Part shown: positions 1 to 7,066 of the stretch, piece by piece
Position numbering within the stretch: position 1 is the first letter of the stretch
How the letters are laid out: each line of letters starts with the position of its first letter
NCBI GenBank assembly: GCA_039933015.1
Contig: JBDTOX010000061.1
Location: 1-13,954 of the forward strand
Length of the DNA stretch: 13,954 nucleotides
Reading direction: 5' to 3'
Source: JBDTOX01 sp039933015
Lineage (GTDB): Bacteria > Pseudomonadota > Gammaproteobacteria > Burkholderiales > Methylophilaceae
Notes under the pieces: generated by a model
What the model was told of the DNA's origin: nothing
Seen by the model: only the letters and a program-made list of their open reading frames with translations
Database searches by the model: none
Made by a program: the position numbers and the translations under genes

Positions 1-696
1 CAGTTGGCCGTCCTTACCGGCGTGCTGGATTTGAAGCTGGCGGAAGCTGATATCAAGAATCTGCCTATCCCACCGGTGCCGCCTGCGGGGCTGCCATCCA
101 GCCTGCTTGTAGCACGCCCTGATGTGCGCCAGGCAGAGCAGGATATGATAGCCGCTAACGCTAAAATTGGCGTTGCCAAAGCCGCGCTATTCCCGACCAT
201 TGCGCTTACAGCCAATTATGGCGGGGAGAGTGCCGAGCTAGGCAATATCCTGAAATCTGCCGCGCGCATCTGGACAGGCGGGTTAAGCCTGAATCTGCCA
301 ATTTTCGATTCTGGAAGACTCAACGCTCGGGTCGATCAGGCTAGCGCTCAGCAAAAACAAGCTTTAGCCTCATATGAGGGTTCGATACAAAACGCTTTTA
401 GAGAGGTTAATGATGCACTGGTCACGGTGCGCCAAAGCGCAGAGCGTGAGGCTGCGCTGCAAACTAGTGAGGGCGCCGCCAGAAAAGCCCTGGAAATTGC
501 CGAAAACCGCTACAAATCTGGCTACTCTGCATATCTGGATGTGCTCGATTCACAGCGCGTACACAATGATACAGCGCTTGCGTTCATTCAAAGCCGCCAG
601 GCACGACTAGCCGCGACAGTGGAACTGTTCAAGGCGCTGGGAGGTGGCTGGAAGCCTACCCAGGTTGACTCTCACAATCAGGCAGCCGGTAATTAA
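1..696 (+). CDS. RND-type efflux outer membrane protein (NodT/TolC-like), 3' part only
   Basis: The reading frame is open from the first base, so the true start lies upstream; 231 residues of the C-terminal half are visible. Family knowledge: these proteins form the trimeric outer-membrane channel of tripartite RND drug or metal efflux pumps, with a long periplasmic helical barrel. Seen here are the usual NodT-type landmarks: a leading LAVLTG segment, a RPDVRQAEQDMIAANAKIGVAKA helix around residues 37-60, the LPIFDSGRLNARVDQA strand/helix turn near 98-114, and a second long helical stretch ending in LFKALGGGW. The rest of the pump (membrane fusion protein and RND transporter) would be expected upstream of the window. 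Its TAA overlaps the stop codon of the convergent gene at 693. Whether a lipoprotein signal is present cannot be seen. The pump's substrate cannot be inferred. Confidence 0.9.
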   Translation, partial: QLAVLTGVLDLKLAEADIKNLPIPPVPPAGLPSSLLVARPDVRQAEQDMIAANAKIGVAKAALFPTIALTANYGGESAELGNILKSAARIWTGGLSLNLPIFDSGRLNARVDQASAQQKQALASYEGSIQNAFREVNDALVTVRQSAEREAALQTSEGAARKALEIAENRYKSGYSAYLDVLDSQRVHNDTALAFIQSRQARLAATVELFKALGGGWKPTQVDSHNQAAGN

Positions 697-2366
697 ATCA
701 AGGCAGGGCAGGCTACCCTGGCCCAGTCATCTTTGGCTTCTAGCGCGGAGCTTAGCTGAATAGTGGTTTTTTCTTTCATTTGGATGACCTGATAGATGCC
801 GTTGTGCTGAAATTCCATTCGGGGTATCAGTATTGACGGGTAGTCTGCAAGCCCAGCTTCTGGTGGAATATAGAGTCCGGAGAAGGCCAGCAAACGCTCG
901 GTCATTCCCTTGGAATTCATCATGAATTCATCTTCTGCAATCGGCACGTCGAGCTTTGCTACAACATGGCTAAGCTGTATCCAGATAGCATTTCTGGATA
1001 TGATCTGGATACCGATGCGCCGCTGACTGTTGGGCTGCGGCTTGATGCTGCGAATAATACCTAATACCACTTGCTGGCGGCTGTCCTCGCATACCATGGC
1101 AATCAGTTTGCCTAGCCGGACACCTTTTTCCAGCTCCTGGCTTACCAGAGCGCCGTAACCCAATGCCCCTTCATCAACAAGAGTCCAGCGCTCACCGGTT
1201 ACACCCACATAAAGCGTTGCTGGGGCAAGGCCGGCAACGCTATGAGCGGCTATCCGATCTTCCAGTGATCTGCTGTCATTAGCAAATTTTCCGTAATTGG
1301 CAGGATGATCGTTAATGATTTGTTTTACTTGCAGGCAGGCATTTTCAATACCGTAAGCGATGGTGGCGGTTTTAATTACAGCTTTTCGATCCTGCTGTCT
1401 CCGTTGCCTTCGATATCCCTTGCGTGACCATTCTACATAGAGTTGTTTAAGCAGATTGCGTGCACCAGGATAGCGTTGCAACTCTTCCAAGCCATATTTC
1501 TCTAGTGATTGCTGTTCTTCCAATGCGCTTGCTACAGCCTGAATACGTGCACATATGGGTTCGGTTTCCCAGTAACGACAACTTGTTACCGGTTGGAGAT
1601 TACGTATACGTCTGCCACCTTTATCCTGGGCTAGATCCGCGAAGTAGAGCAATCGCTCGGCTTCGTAGCTTTTGGAGATGCTAATACCTTTGAACCACTT
1701 GCCCAGCAGGTTATGGGCGATTTCAATATCCTGCTTGCTCATATTATTGTGGCTAAGGTTATCCAGCATCCATGCTTGCGCAAAACTTTCCTCCATATTG
1801 GTTTTCAGGGTTCCTGGATAGATCTCGACTGGCACCCTGGTCAGTGACTCCTGCTCGGCAATCTGATACATCCTGTGCAAGTTTAACCAGATCCCCTCTG
1901 TCGCTGCTTGTTGTCTGAAATAACGCCACTTGATCATCATAAAGCCTGCGTGTATGGCTCGCATCAGAATCAAGGGCAGATAATCGAAGCTGAAGATCAC
2001 CTGACCTACAGGGCTCGTATAGTCATTTACCAGCTTGCAGTAGCCGTTGTATAAATGCCGGTAGTAGTAGTACACCGTCTCCCATATATCTGTTTCAAGT
2101 TCGCTACGCAAATTTTCAACTTTGACATACTGTGCGGCAATCTTGCTGACTCGGGGATGGCAATGCTCGTCTATAGCAAGTAATGCTTTAAAACGGGCGT
2201 TGTCAGAAATCGCAGCCTCTTCCAGAAGATCGGTCAATTTCTTGTTGATAGTCTGAATGGCAGAGATGTCATCTATGCTGTTTAATGTATTCAGCCAGTC
2301 AAGATTGTTGATGGCGTTGCTGTCAGATGGACGTATTCCGACCAATTTGCTGAATAAGGTTTTCAT
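693..2366 (-). CDS. Conserved hypothetical protein, possible PilZ-like C-terminal domain
   Basis: A 557-residue protein without signal peptide or obvious membrane segment, so probably cytoplasmic. I do not recognise the first 380 residues; they are rich in helix-forming, aromatic residues (for example WETVYYYYRHLYNGYCKL near 95-112) and carry a basic stretch with RRQRRQQDRK around 315-330. Residues about 385-465 read like a divergent PilZ-type beta barrel: GERWTLVDEGALGYGAL, then VRLGKLIAMV, then VVLGIIRSIKPQ, then RRIGIQIISR, the order seen in PilZ-related domains of betaproteobacterial proteins. The N-terminal RxxxR motif that binds cyclic di-GMP is not evident, so nucleotide binding is doubtful. 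The ATG is preceded by GGGGAT at about 11 bases. The gene is convergent with the efflux gene. A role in polysaccharide or motility control would be a guess from the neighbourhood. Confidence 0.85.
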   Translation of the reverse strand: MKTLFSKLVGIRPSDSNAINNLDWLNTLNSIDDISAIQTINKKLTDLLEEAAISDNARFKALLAIDEHCHPRVSKIAAQYVKVENLRSELETDIWETVYYYYRHLYNGYCKLVNDYTSPVGQVIFSFDYLPLILMRAIHAGFMMIKWRYFRQQAATEGIWLNLHRMYQIAEQESLTRVPVEIYPGTLKTNMEESFAQAWMLDNLSHNNMSKQDIEIAHNLLGKWFKGISISKSYEAERLLYFADLAQDKGGRRIRNLQPVTSCRYWETEPICARIQAVASALEEQQSLEKYGLEELQRYPGARNLLKQLYVEWSRKGYRRQRRQQDRKAVIKTATIAYGIENACLQVKQIINDHPANYGKFANDSRSLEDRIAAHSVAGLAPATLYVGVTGERWTLVDEGALGYGALVSQELEKGVRLGKLIAMVCEDSRQQVVLGIIRSIKPQPNSQRRIGIQIISRNAIWIQLSHVVAKLDVPIAEDEFMMNSKGMTERLLAFSGLYIPPEAGLADYPSILIPRMEFQHNGIYQVIQMKEKTTIQLSSALEAKDDWARVACPALI

Positions 2367-2390
2367 CGGGCTTATATCCCCAGCCAGTTT

Positions 2391-2420
2391 GATTTTTGTC
2401 TGAGCTTATCTATTTTTGTC
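2391..2420. repeat. Two direct copies of ATTTTTGTC upstream of the PilZ-like gene
   Basis: ATTTTTGTC occurs at 2392-2400 and again at 2412-2420, exactly 20 bases apart start to start (two helical turns), 26-54 bases upstream of the minus-strand start at 2366. Spacing on one face of the helix could suit a regulator, but the region is AT-rich and chance is possible. Confidence 0.35.
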
Positions 2421-2510
2421 ATTGTTCAATGTTGAAACTATGCTAAGTGGATTAGGGGCTCTTGCCTTTTGTATGGTGAGAATCATACTACACACATATT
2501 TTGTGGGAAT

Positions 2511-3420
2511 AATTTTCTAATACATTGCGCGGGTTCAAGTTTGAAGTGCCTGGTAACCAAGCCGTTTTCTGGGTCGGTTGTTCAATCGCTCCATCGCCGT
2601 ATCGATCTCCTGTTGTGTAATGGTGGTGAAGTCGCGGCTTTTCGGGAAATACTGCCGTATCAGTCCATTGTTGTTCTCGTTGGTGGCACGCTCTCAAGAG
2701 GCATAGAGGTGAGCGAAGTAAAAGTCGGTCTGTATTGGCCAACCTCTTGGGCGGTCTTGCGTCCAGCCTTGCGGATCAGCGTGTATCCTGACCTGCGGTC
2801 GACAATGCTCACGATTGCCTGCCGGTGGTTCTTGCCAATGATGGTGTCAGCTTCCCAGTCGCCGATCCGGCTGCGTGTCTCGACGATGGCCGGACGAGCT
2901 TCAATGGAGAGGCGGTTGGGGATAATTCCGCGACGATCCGTCTTGCCGTAGCGCTTCTTGCGCAACTTCTGACAGCGCAGGTGTTCCCACAGCCAGCCAC
3001 CTGTCCGTTTATCCGCATAAACACGCTGATATACCGCCTCCGGGCTAATGTCGACATGCCTGCTGATCTGCTCCGGGCGCCATTGCTGCAACAACTTCTC
3101 TTGCGCGAATCGCCATGCAGCCTCGTCTATCGTCCTGGCATTCATCGCGCGTCGCTCAACCGCCAGGCAATACGCCTGCTTGGGCCGATAACCGCGCCTT
3201 CCGCGATTACGGCCAGCTCCCTGCTGATGGTCGATCGGCTTCGCTCCAGCACGTTGGCTATCTCGCTTGGTTTATGTCCCGCCTTCTTCAAGGCGTAAAT
3301 CTGGTATTGTTTTTCCCGGGTGAGGTGTGTGTAGTTGATTTCTGCAATTTCGACTGGCTGGTCAAAAAGGCATGGATGCTACCGCATCCCGCCCACCTGA
3401 CCCGCGTTACTCAAAATTAC
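2511..3420 (-). mobile_element. Degenerate IS30-family insertion sequence
   Basis: The segment holds a single decayed IS30-type transposase and little else. Its outer limits are estimated from a weak pair of ends: AATTTT followed by GCGCGGGTTCAA on the left (2511-2538), and on the other strand at the right AATTTTGAGTAACGCGGGT (within 3396-3420). The two share AATTTT and CGCGGGT but differ in the spacer length, so they are only imperfect terminal repeats. I could not identify a target-site duplication. The remnant is shorter than a complete IS30 relative (about 1.0-1.1 kb), which fits the internal deletion seen in the transposase. It sits between the promoter side of the PilZ-like gene and the 3' end of the acyltransferase block and interrupts no visible gene. 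Confidence 0.8.
2535..3373 (-). pseudogene. IS30-family transposase, multiply disrupted
   Basis: Reading 5' to 3' on the minus strand: the probable original ATG at 3373 gives MPF and then meets a run of five T; dropping one T continues as DQPVEIAEINYTHLTREKQY, the IS30 N-terminal helix-turn-helix with SEIANVLERSRSTISREL following. Near 3211-3214 one base is missing (GAGCTGGCC-GTAATCGC); restoring it joins to NRGRRGYRPKQAYCLAVERR and the central region with the first catalytic aspartate in GDWEADTIIGK. After KTAQEVGQ (about 2730) a piece that should hold the second catalytic aspartate is gone, and the frame resumes at DFYFAHLYAS. There a TGA (2694-2696) replaces the family's tryptophan codon before ERATNENNNGLIRQYFP, the catalytic glutamate region. 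The last recognisable part is RPRKRLGYQA, with a stop at 2535. With these lesions no active enzyme can be made. Confidence 0.9.
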
Positions 3421-3470
3421 ACTTCATTCCTGAATTCGCCCTGAACAGTTATTTGGTTGTTATGGGCATT

Positions 3471-3544
3471 AAAAAATCCGACGAGTCGAGCCTGCGTGCG
3501 TCTGGTTGAGCTGCGTTTGTTTGGCACACAACGCCACCTGCCAA
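3471..3544 (-). terminator. Probable terminator region after the acyltransferase block
   Basis: Downstream of the stop at 3566, the minus strand has first a 6-bp perfect hairpin (TGCCAA/TTGGCA, 3521-3526 with 3539-3544, loop 12), then a second stem (CGTCTGG 3499-3505 pairing with CCGACG 3478-3483, one bulged base, 15-base loop) followed directly by six T residues (complement of 3471-3476). The second one has the form of an intrinsic terminator, although the stem is short. Confidence 0.45.
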
Positions 3545-3565
3545 CACCTTGTTCGTTTGGATAAT

Positions 3566-4363
3566 TTAGGGGCTTGAGCTGTGACTACCGCTAATTTTTT
3601 GATAAATAGCCAGGAATTCAGGAGCGAGGCCCTGAACGAACTCCGCGTAGAGTTCAGGATAGCGTTGCCGGATGCCTTTTTCCATTTTTGCAATTTCGGC
3701 CAGATACGGCGTAACCGGTCCGTAGTAATCAATTTCAGGGCCGATGGGCTCGAAGCCAAATTGATAACGATGCAACAGTCTCAGTAGCGTTTTCTCCATA
3801 GCTGCAAACCAATGGGTAATACCTTGGCGTTTACTATGCCGATACATCGCTCTATAAAGGCCAAGCACCAATTCCGGCCTGTGCCGGCGATGTGTGGCTT
3901 TGTCATCTTTTTCTTGAGGCGCTATCTTGTCTTCTGTCTCTGCAAGGCCATACATACCGTCATTTGCGCGCCGCCGGTATGATTTGGAAACGGCGAGTCT
4001 GGAAATTTCAGCGGCGCATAGCTGAATGGGATTGGTCGAATCAGCAAGGGTGCTGTGCTCGCTAAAAAATTGGCAATGTTCAAACAAAGGAAATCTGTTT
4101 GCTGTAGGCAGCACTAACCTAACTGTTCCCACCAGCACACCCTCTCGATTAATTGCGCCTATATGGATGGCGTCATTATCGAAAGCGTCAATTTCCAGCC
4201 CGGAAGGGTAGTCTTCGGGTGCAAGAAAATGTTGTTCGTTGCAATAAACCTCGTAGCGCAGTGCATAACTCTGCTGTAGATACGGAGTACCGTCTATAAC
4301 GCAGAAATCGAAATAAGAAGGGAACGCCTCGCTTTTTACTATTGGGTCTTGTTGCATCTTCAT
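3566..4363 (-). CDS. PEP-CTERM/exosortase system-associated acyltransferase (copy A)
   Basis: This matches the exosortase-associated acyltransferase family (TIGR03694 type), GNAT-fold proteins related to N-acyl amino acid synthases and, more distantly, to acyl-homoserine lactone synthases. The true acyl donor and acceptor are unknown for the family. Seen, numbered from the ATG at 4363: SYALRYEVYCNEQHFL (32-47), the AIHIGAI...VLVGTVRLVLP core strands (65-86), AEISRLAVSKSYRRR (118-132), recalling the E-x-SR-F/L-x-V motif of LuxI-like enzymes, an acidic lysine-rich linker (141-157), then THRRHRPELVLGLYRAMY and THWFAAMEKTLLRLLHRY. Length 265 residues. A TTG at 4441 would add 26 residues absent in the paralogue; GGAAAGG lies just before ATG 4363 and is better placed for ATG 4357. 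Well over half of its residues match copy B at 6018-6788 by eye. It is the last gene of the block, 203 bases after the ligase. Confidence 0.9.
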   Translation of the reverse strand: MKMQQDPIVKSEAFPSYFDFCVIDGTPYLQQSYALRYEVYCNEQHFLAPEDYPSGLEIDAFDNDAIHIGAINREGVLVGTVRLVLPTANRFPLFEHCQFFSEHSTLADSTNPIQLCAAEISRLAVSKSYRRRANDGMYGLAETEDKIAPQEKDDKATHRRHRPELVLGLYRAMYRHSKRQGITHWFAAMEKTLLRLLHRYQFGFEPIGPEIDYYGPVTPYLAEIAKMEKGIRQRYPELYAEFVQGLAPEFLAIYQKISGSHSSSP

Positions 4364-4566
4364 TGCCTTTCCATATGCCTTGCATTGTGCAACTGTTTGT
4401 TGAGCATATCTGACAATGTTACCCATCTCAAGCGTACACAAAATGAATTAGCCGTCCTGCCTGGTAGCCGGAACGGACTGATGTGAAGGACTTGCACGCC
4501 AAGACTAGCTAGGCATGACGCGGGAAGGTTTTCTAATTAGGATGCGCTGGCTGGGCGTAATACACT
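4364..4566. other. Intergenic gap between ligase and acyltransferase A
   Basis: About 200 bases without a gene. I looked for a sigma-54 signature on the minus strand and found only TTGGCGTGCAAG (around 4490-4502), which lacks the GC at the required -12 position. A GGAACGGAC/GTCC partial inverted repeat near 4453-4480 has no T-run and is not a convincing terminator. The size of the gap leaves room for a separate promoter for acyltransferase A, but none can be named. Confidence 0.4.
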
Positions 4567-6012
4567 TTACGTACGCTTGTTTACTGGCTGGGATGGGGAG
4601 TAATAACTAAATTTTCGTTCGTAATCCAGTGTCATGCCATAGGGAAACTGATCATAATCCCAGATACGAACCTGCTCCGGAAAAATGGCCCCGGGAAACT
4701 CATTGGCAATGCGCTCCCGCAAACCGTCTTCCGCTTGCAATCCTCGTCGTAGCTGAATGTGAATCAGCATATCCTTGCCGGCATCAGGTTCCAGCCGGAA
4801 TGCACCTGTCAGCTTGACGGCAATATCTTTGTGGATATAGAGAGCATCCTTGTATTGACCTGCGTAGGTGCCGTCAGGTAACCAATCTTTTTCGCGGCCT
4901 TTCAGTGCGATTATCGGCAGCAGCAGATTGCCCGGTAGAGGAATGCCTGCGTGCTCGCAGGCGCGCGCGATATCCTGCTGAGAAATCAGACGTGCAATAT
5001 CTCCAGTCTGGTAACGCAGTAGTGGCAGTGCCGACTCAAGGTCCGACATGGATATGGTGAGTTCGCCATATCCTACCATGTCGGCCCGGACTATCTCTAC
5101 GTGGCAACGCAATGGATTGTAGACAAAAAGCATTGGTAACGGCGCTGCTTTAGGCGTGACGCCAAACAGCGCTTCAAAGAACTCGGGGTTTGCATGCGCC
5201 TGGCGACGAAGCTTGATGGTTTCGGGTGTTTCATAAAAGAGATTCAAACCGAGCTCGCCCACACCCATGGAAGACCCGATCATTCCCGTTGCCGAGTCAT
5301 CGGCATCGATATGGAAATGATCGGCAAGGTAGTTTCTGTAATTCTCGCCGAATGTTTCCTCTCCGATAATCAGATTTATCCTGTTTTTTTTCCAATCGAC
5401 GCCATGGTCGCGCGCGTAATCGGTGAGGAGTTTCAAAAATAACGGATCTCCAACGAAGATGATCTGCCCAAAGAGACTCCCAAATTCAGTGGCAAGGGCC
5501 ACGGCCATATCTTCACGTACACTGGTTTCTGCCACAGCCACAGAATTCGACGAGAACCGTACACCCATGGGTAAGCAATTGATCAACAGCGTTTTTATGC
5601 TGTCTACCTTAAAAGCATATTCCAGTCCAAGGTCAATCGCGTCGCTGGTATGTTTCGCTTGTGCACGTGTACTCAAACCATAGCCGAAGCGGGCTCCGTG
5701 CCCAGAGCTGGTCAATACCCCGGCAAGATTGTCCAGCGCGCTGGCGACGCATAGTGCTTCCAAAGGAAATCTGGCGAATGTATTATTTTTGTTGAGCGTC
5801 GGACAAAGGGACTGAAACTCGTCCATTGTGCGGATATTGCGAGGATCAACATCATGTTCGGCCAATATTTGCATGTAGGCCGGCACACGCGTCGCCGCCC
5901 GCCGGAAAGCGCGCAATACGCGCTGCTCGCCGCGGTAAAGCAACTTTTCAGTGCTTGATCTGGCCAGTATGGCAAGAATCAGGCGTCGTAGAATTTTTTT
6001 GTACCAAGTCAT
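4567..6012 (-). CDS. Phenylacetate-CoA ligase/CapK-like adenylate-forming protein
   Basis: A 481-residue protein of the PaaK/CapK/coenzyme F390 synthetase-like group, which activate carboxylic acids as acyl-adenylates. Seen in order: a basic, hydrophobic N-terminus (MTWYKKILRRLILAIL), a phosphate-binding-loop equivalent TSSGHGARFGYG (101-112), SMGVGELGLNLFYE (249-262) at the place of the PaaK-type Y-G-x-(S/T)-E motif, LPLLRYQTGDIARL (330-343) corresponding to the R-Y-x-T-G-D motif, and LKGREKDWL (371-379) for the hinge GR-x-D. The loop differs from the classical SGTTG and the E motif is shifted, so the substrate is not the textbook phenylacetate. Its ATG is only 5 bases after the stop of acyltransferase B and has no clear ribosome site, which suggests translational coupling. 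Inference: it activates an acid, perhaps a fatty or aromatic acid, used by one or both acyltransferases. Confidence 0.85.
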   Translation of the reverse strand: MTWYKKILRRLILAILARSSTEKLLYRGEQRVLRAFRRAATRVPAYMQILAEHDVDPRNIRTMDEFQSLCPTLNKNNTFARFPLEALCVASALDNLAGVLTSSGHGARFGYGLSTRAQAKHTSDAIDLGLEYAFKVDSIKTLLINCLPMGVRFSSNSVAVAETSVREDMAVALATEFGSLFGQIIFVGDPLFLKLLTDYARDHGVDWKKNRINLIIGEETFGENYRNYLADHFHIDADDSATGMIGSSMGVGELGLNLFYETPETIKLRRQAHANPEFFEALFGVTPKAAPLPMLFVYNPLRCHVEIVRADMVGYGELTISMSDLESALPLLRYQTGDIARLISQQDIARACEHAGIPLPGNLLLPIIALKGREKDWLPDGTYAGQYKDALYIHKDIAVKLTGAFRLEPDAGKDMLIHIQLRRGLQAEDGLRERIANEFPGAIFPEQVRIWDYDQFPYGMTLDYERKFSYYSPSQPVNKRT

Positions 6013-6017
6013 TGTTA

Positions 6018-6788
6018 TCAGTTATTTGCGCATATCGGTGGCACCAGTCCCAACTCCAGCCCCTGAATAAACTTTGCGAACATTTCCGGGCATTGTCGTC
6101 TTAATCCCGTTTCAATATGCGCTATTTTTGTCAGATACGGGGTAACGGGACCATAATAGTCGATTTGCGGACCAATGGGGTTGAAGGCAAAGCTGTAACG
6201 GTGTAACAGCCTCAGCAGCGTTTTTTCCATAGCGGCAAACCAATGCGTAATGCCTCGACGTTTGCTGACCTGATACATGGTCTTGTAAAGACCTAATATG
6301 ATTTCTGACCTGTGCCGCCTATGCATAGTCTCGTCCTCGGCCTGCGTCGAAGGCACAGCATCTTCCTGGTTGGCAAGGTCAGACAAGGCGTCGTTTGTGC
6401 GGCGCCGATACGATCTCGAAACTGCGAGCCGTGAAATTTCCGCAGTGGATGAATGAGGCAGGCTGGCATAATCTGGTTCGTCGTTAAATAACTCGCAGTG
6501 CTTAAACAAAGGGAGGCCGCGCGTCGACGGTAACACTAACCTGAGTGTGCCCACCAGTACTCCTGCGCGGTCAATTGCTCCGATATGAATTGCATGCTCA
6601 TCGAAGTGGTCGCTTTCCAGCTTGGAAGGATATATCTCGGGTACGAGAAAATTTCGTTCATTACAATAAACATCGTAGCGTAATGCATAGCTGTCCCGAA
6701 GATATTTTGTGTTGTCGATAATACGGAAATCAAAATGCGCTTGAGGCGACTTGGTGTTCTCTATGGCATAAGTATGCTGCGATCCCAT
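6018..6788 (-). CDS. PEP-CTERM/exosortase system-associated acyltransferase (copy B)
   Basis: First gene of the sigma-54 block and paralogue of copy A. Numbered from the ATG at 6788 (256 residues), it carries YALRYDVYCNERNFLVPE (34-51), AIHIGAI...VLVGTLRLVLP (66-87), AEISRLAVSRSYRRR (116-130), an acidic linker (about 135-155), MHRRHRSEIILGLYKTMY and THWFAAMEKTLLRLLHRY, followed by FNPIGPQIDYYGPVTPYL, which is also shared with copy A. The two copies diverge mainly in the linker and the last 15 residues. An ATG at 6800 would add four residues, but GGGAG sits five bases before the ATG at 6788 and nothing precedes the other, so 6788 is preferred. The enzyme is presumably cytoplasmic, with no signal peptide. 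Acyl acceptor unknown; an exosortase-linked or polysaccharide-linked acylation, or an N-acyl small molecule, are the open possibilities. Confidence 0.9.
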   Translation of the reverse strand: MGSQHTYAIENTKSPQAHFDFRIIDNTKYLRDSYALRYDVYCNERNFLVPEIYPSKLESDHFDEHAIHIGAIDRAGVLVGTLRLVLPSTRGLPLFKHCELFNDEPDYASLPHSSTAEISRLAVSRSYRRRTNDALSDLANQEDAVPSTQAEDETMHRRHRSEIILGLYKTMYQVSKRRGITHWFAAMEKTLLRLLHRYSFAFNPIGPQIDYYGPVTPYLTKIAHIETGLRRQCPEMFAKFIQGLELGLVPPICANN

Positions 6789-6831
6789 ATGTGCTCCCAT
6801 TTTATGGATATTTAATTAATCCAGTGGCTGT

Positions 6832-6849
6832 GAGCAATATCTGTGCCAA
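6832..6849 (-). promoter_or_regulatory. Sigma-54 (-24/-12) promoter of the acyltransferase-ligase block
   Basis: On the minus strand TTGGCACAGATATTGCTC matches the RpoN consensus TGGCAC-N5-TTGC(A/T): GG and GC are separated by exactly 10 bases. It ends 44 bases before the start codon at 6788, a normal leader length. Transcription would need an enhancer-binding activator; in PEP-CTERM systems PrsR is the known sigma-54-dependent regulator, though it is not in this window. Confidence 0.8.
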
Positions 6850-6900
6850 TATAATTATTCATTATTAATCAATAGGATAATGAGATCACTCAATACAATA

Positions 6901-6936
6901 CGCTATACCCCGTCCCCGCTAAGCGACACAATGTCA
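6901..6936 (-). promoter_or_regulatory. Possible upstream activator-binding site
   Basis: About 75-90 bases upstream of the -24 element lie two adjoining dyads: GACA-CAA-TGTC at 6925-6935 and CGCT-A-AGCG at 6917-6925. Distance and symmetry are those of an enhancer-binding-protein site, but the owner is unknown and I have no consensus to compare it with. Confidence 0.35.
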
Positions 6937-7001
6937 GTAAATTTTACTATGTGCATGATTACAATGGGTATTGTGATGTCACTTTTATGAGACGATTAAG
7001 A

Positions 7002-7033
7002 ATGAAGCACCAGCATAATGGCGGGTGCTTCAT
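7002..7033 (-). terminator. Hairpin terminator downstream of prsT
   Basis: ATGAAGCACC (7002-7011) pairs perfectly over 10 bp with GGTGCTTCAT (7024-7033), loop 12 bases, beginning 34 bases after the prsT stop codon. On the minus strand the hairpin is followed by TCTTAAT, a poor U-tract, so termination may be partial. It separates the tviB-tviC-prsT transcript from the sigma-54 promoter. Confidence 0.55.
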
Positions 7034-7066
7034 TGATCGCACAAGGTGGCAAAGCCCGCAACCGGT

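Noticed and set aside
2469..3444. Plus-strand open frames over the IS30 remnant
   Set aside because: They are the complement of the transposase, which reads as IS30 on the minus strand.
3520..3535. TTGGCAC on the plus strand as a second sigma-54 promoter
   Set aside because: No GC at the -12 position, and the only plus-strand genes nearby are shadows.
4364..4441. Extended acyltransferase A from a TTG at 4441
   Set aside because: The extra 26 residues have no counterpart in the paralogue, TTG is a rare start and no ribosome site precedes it.
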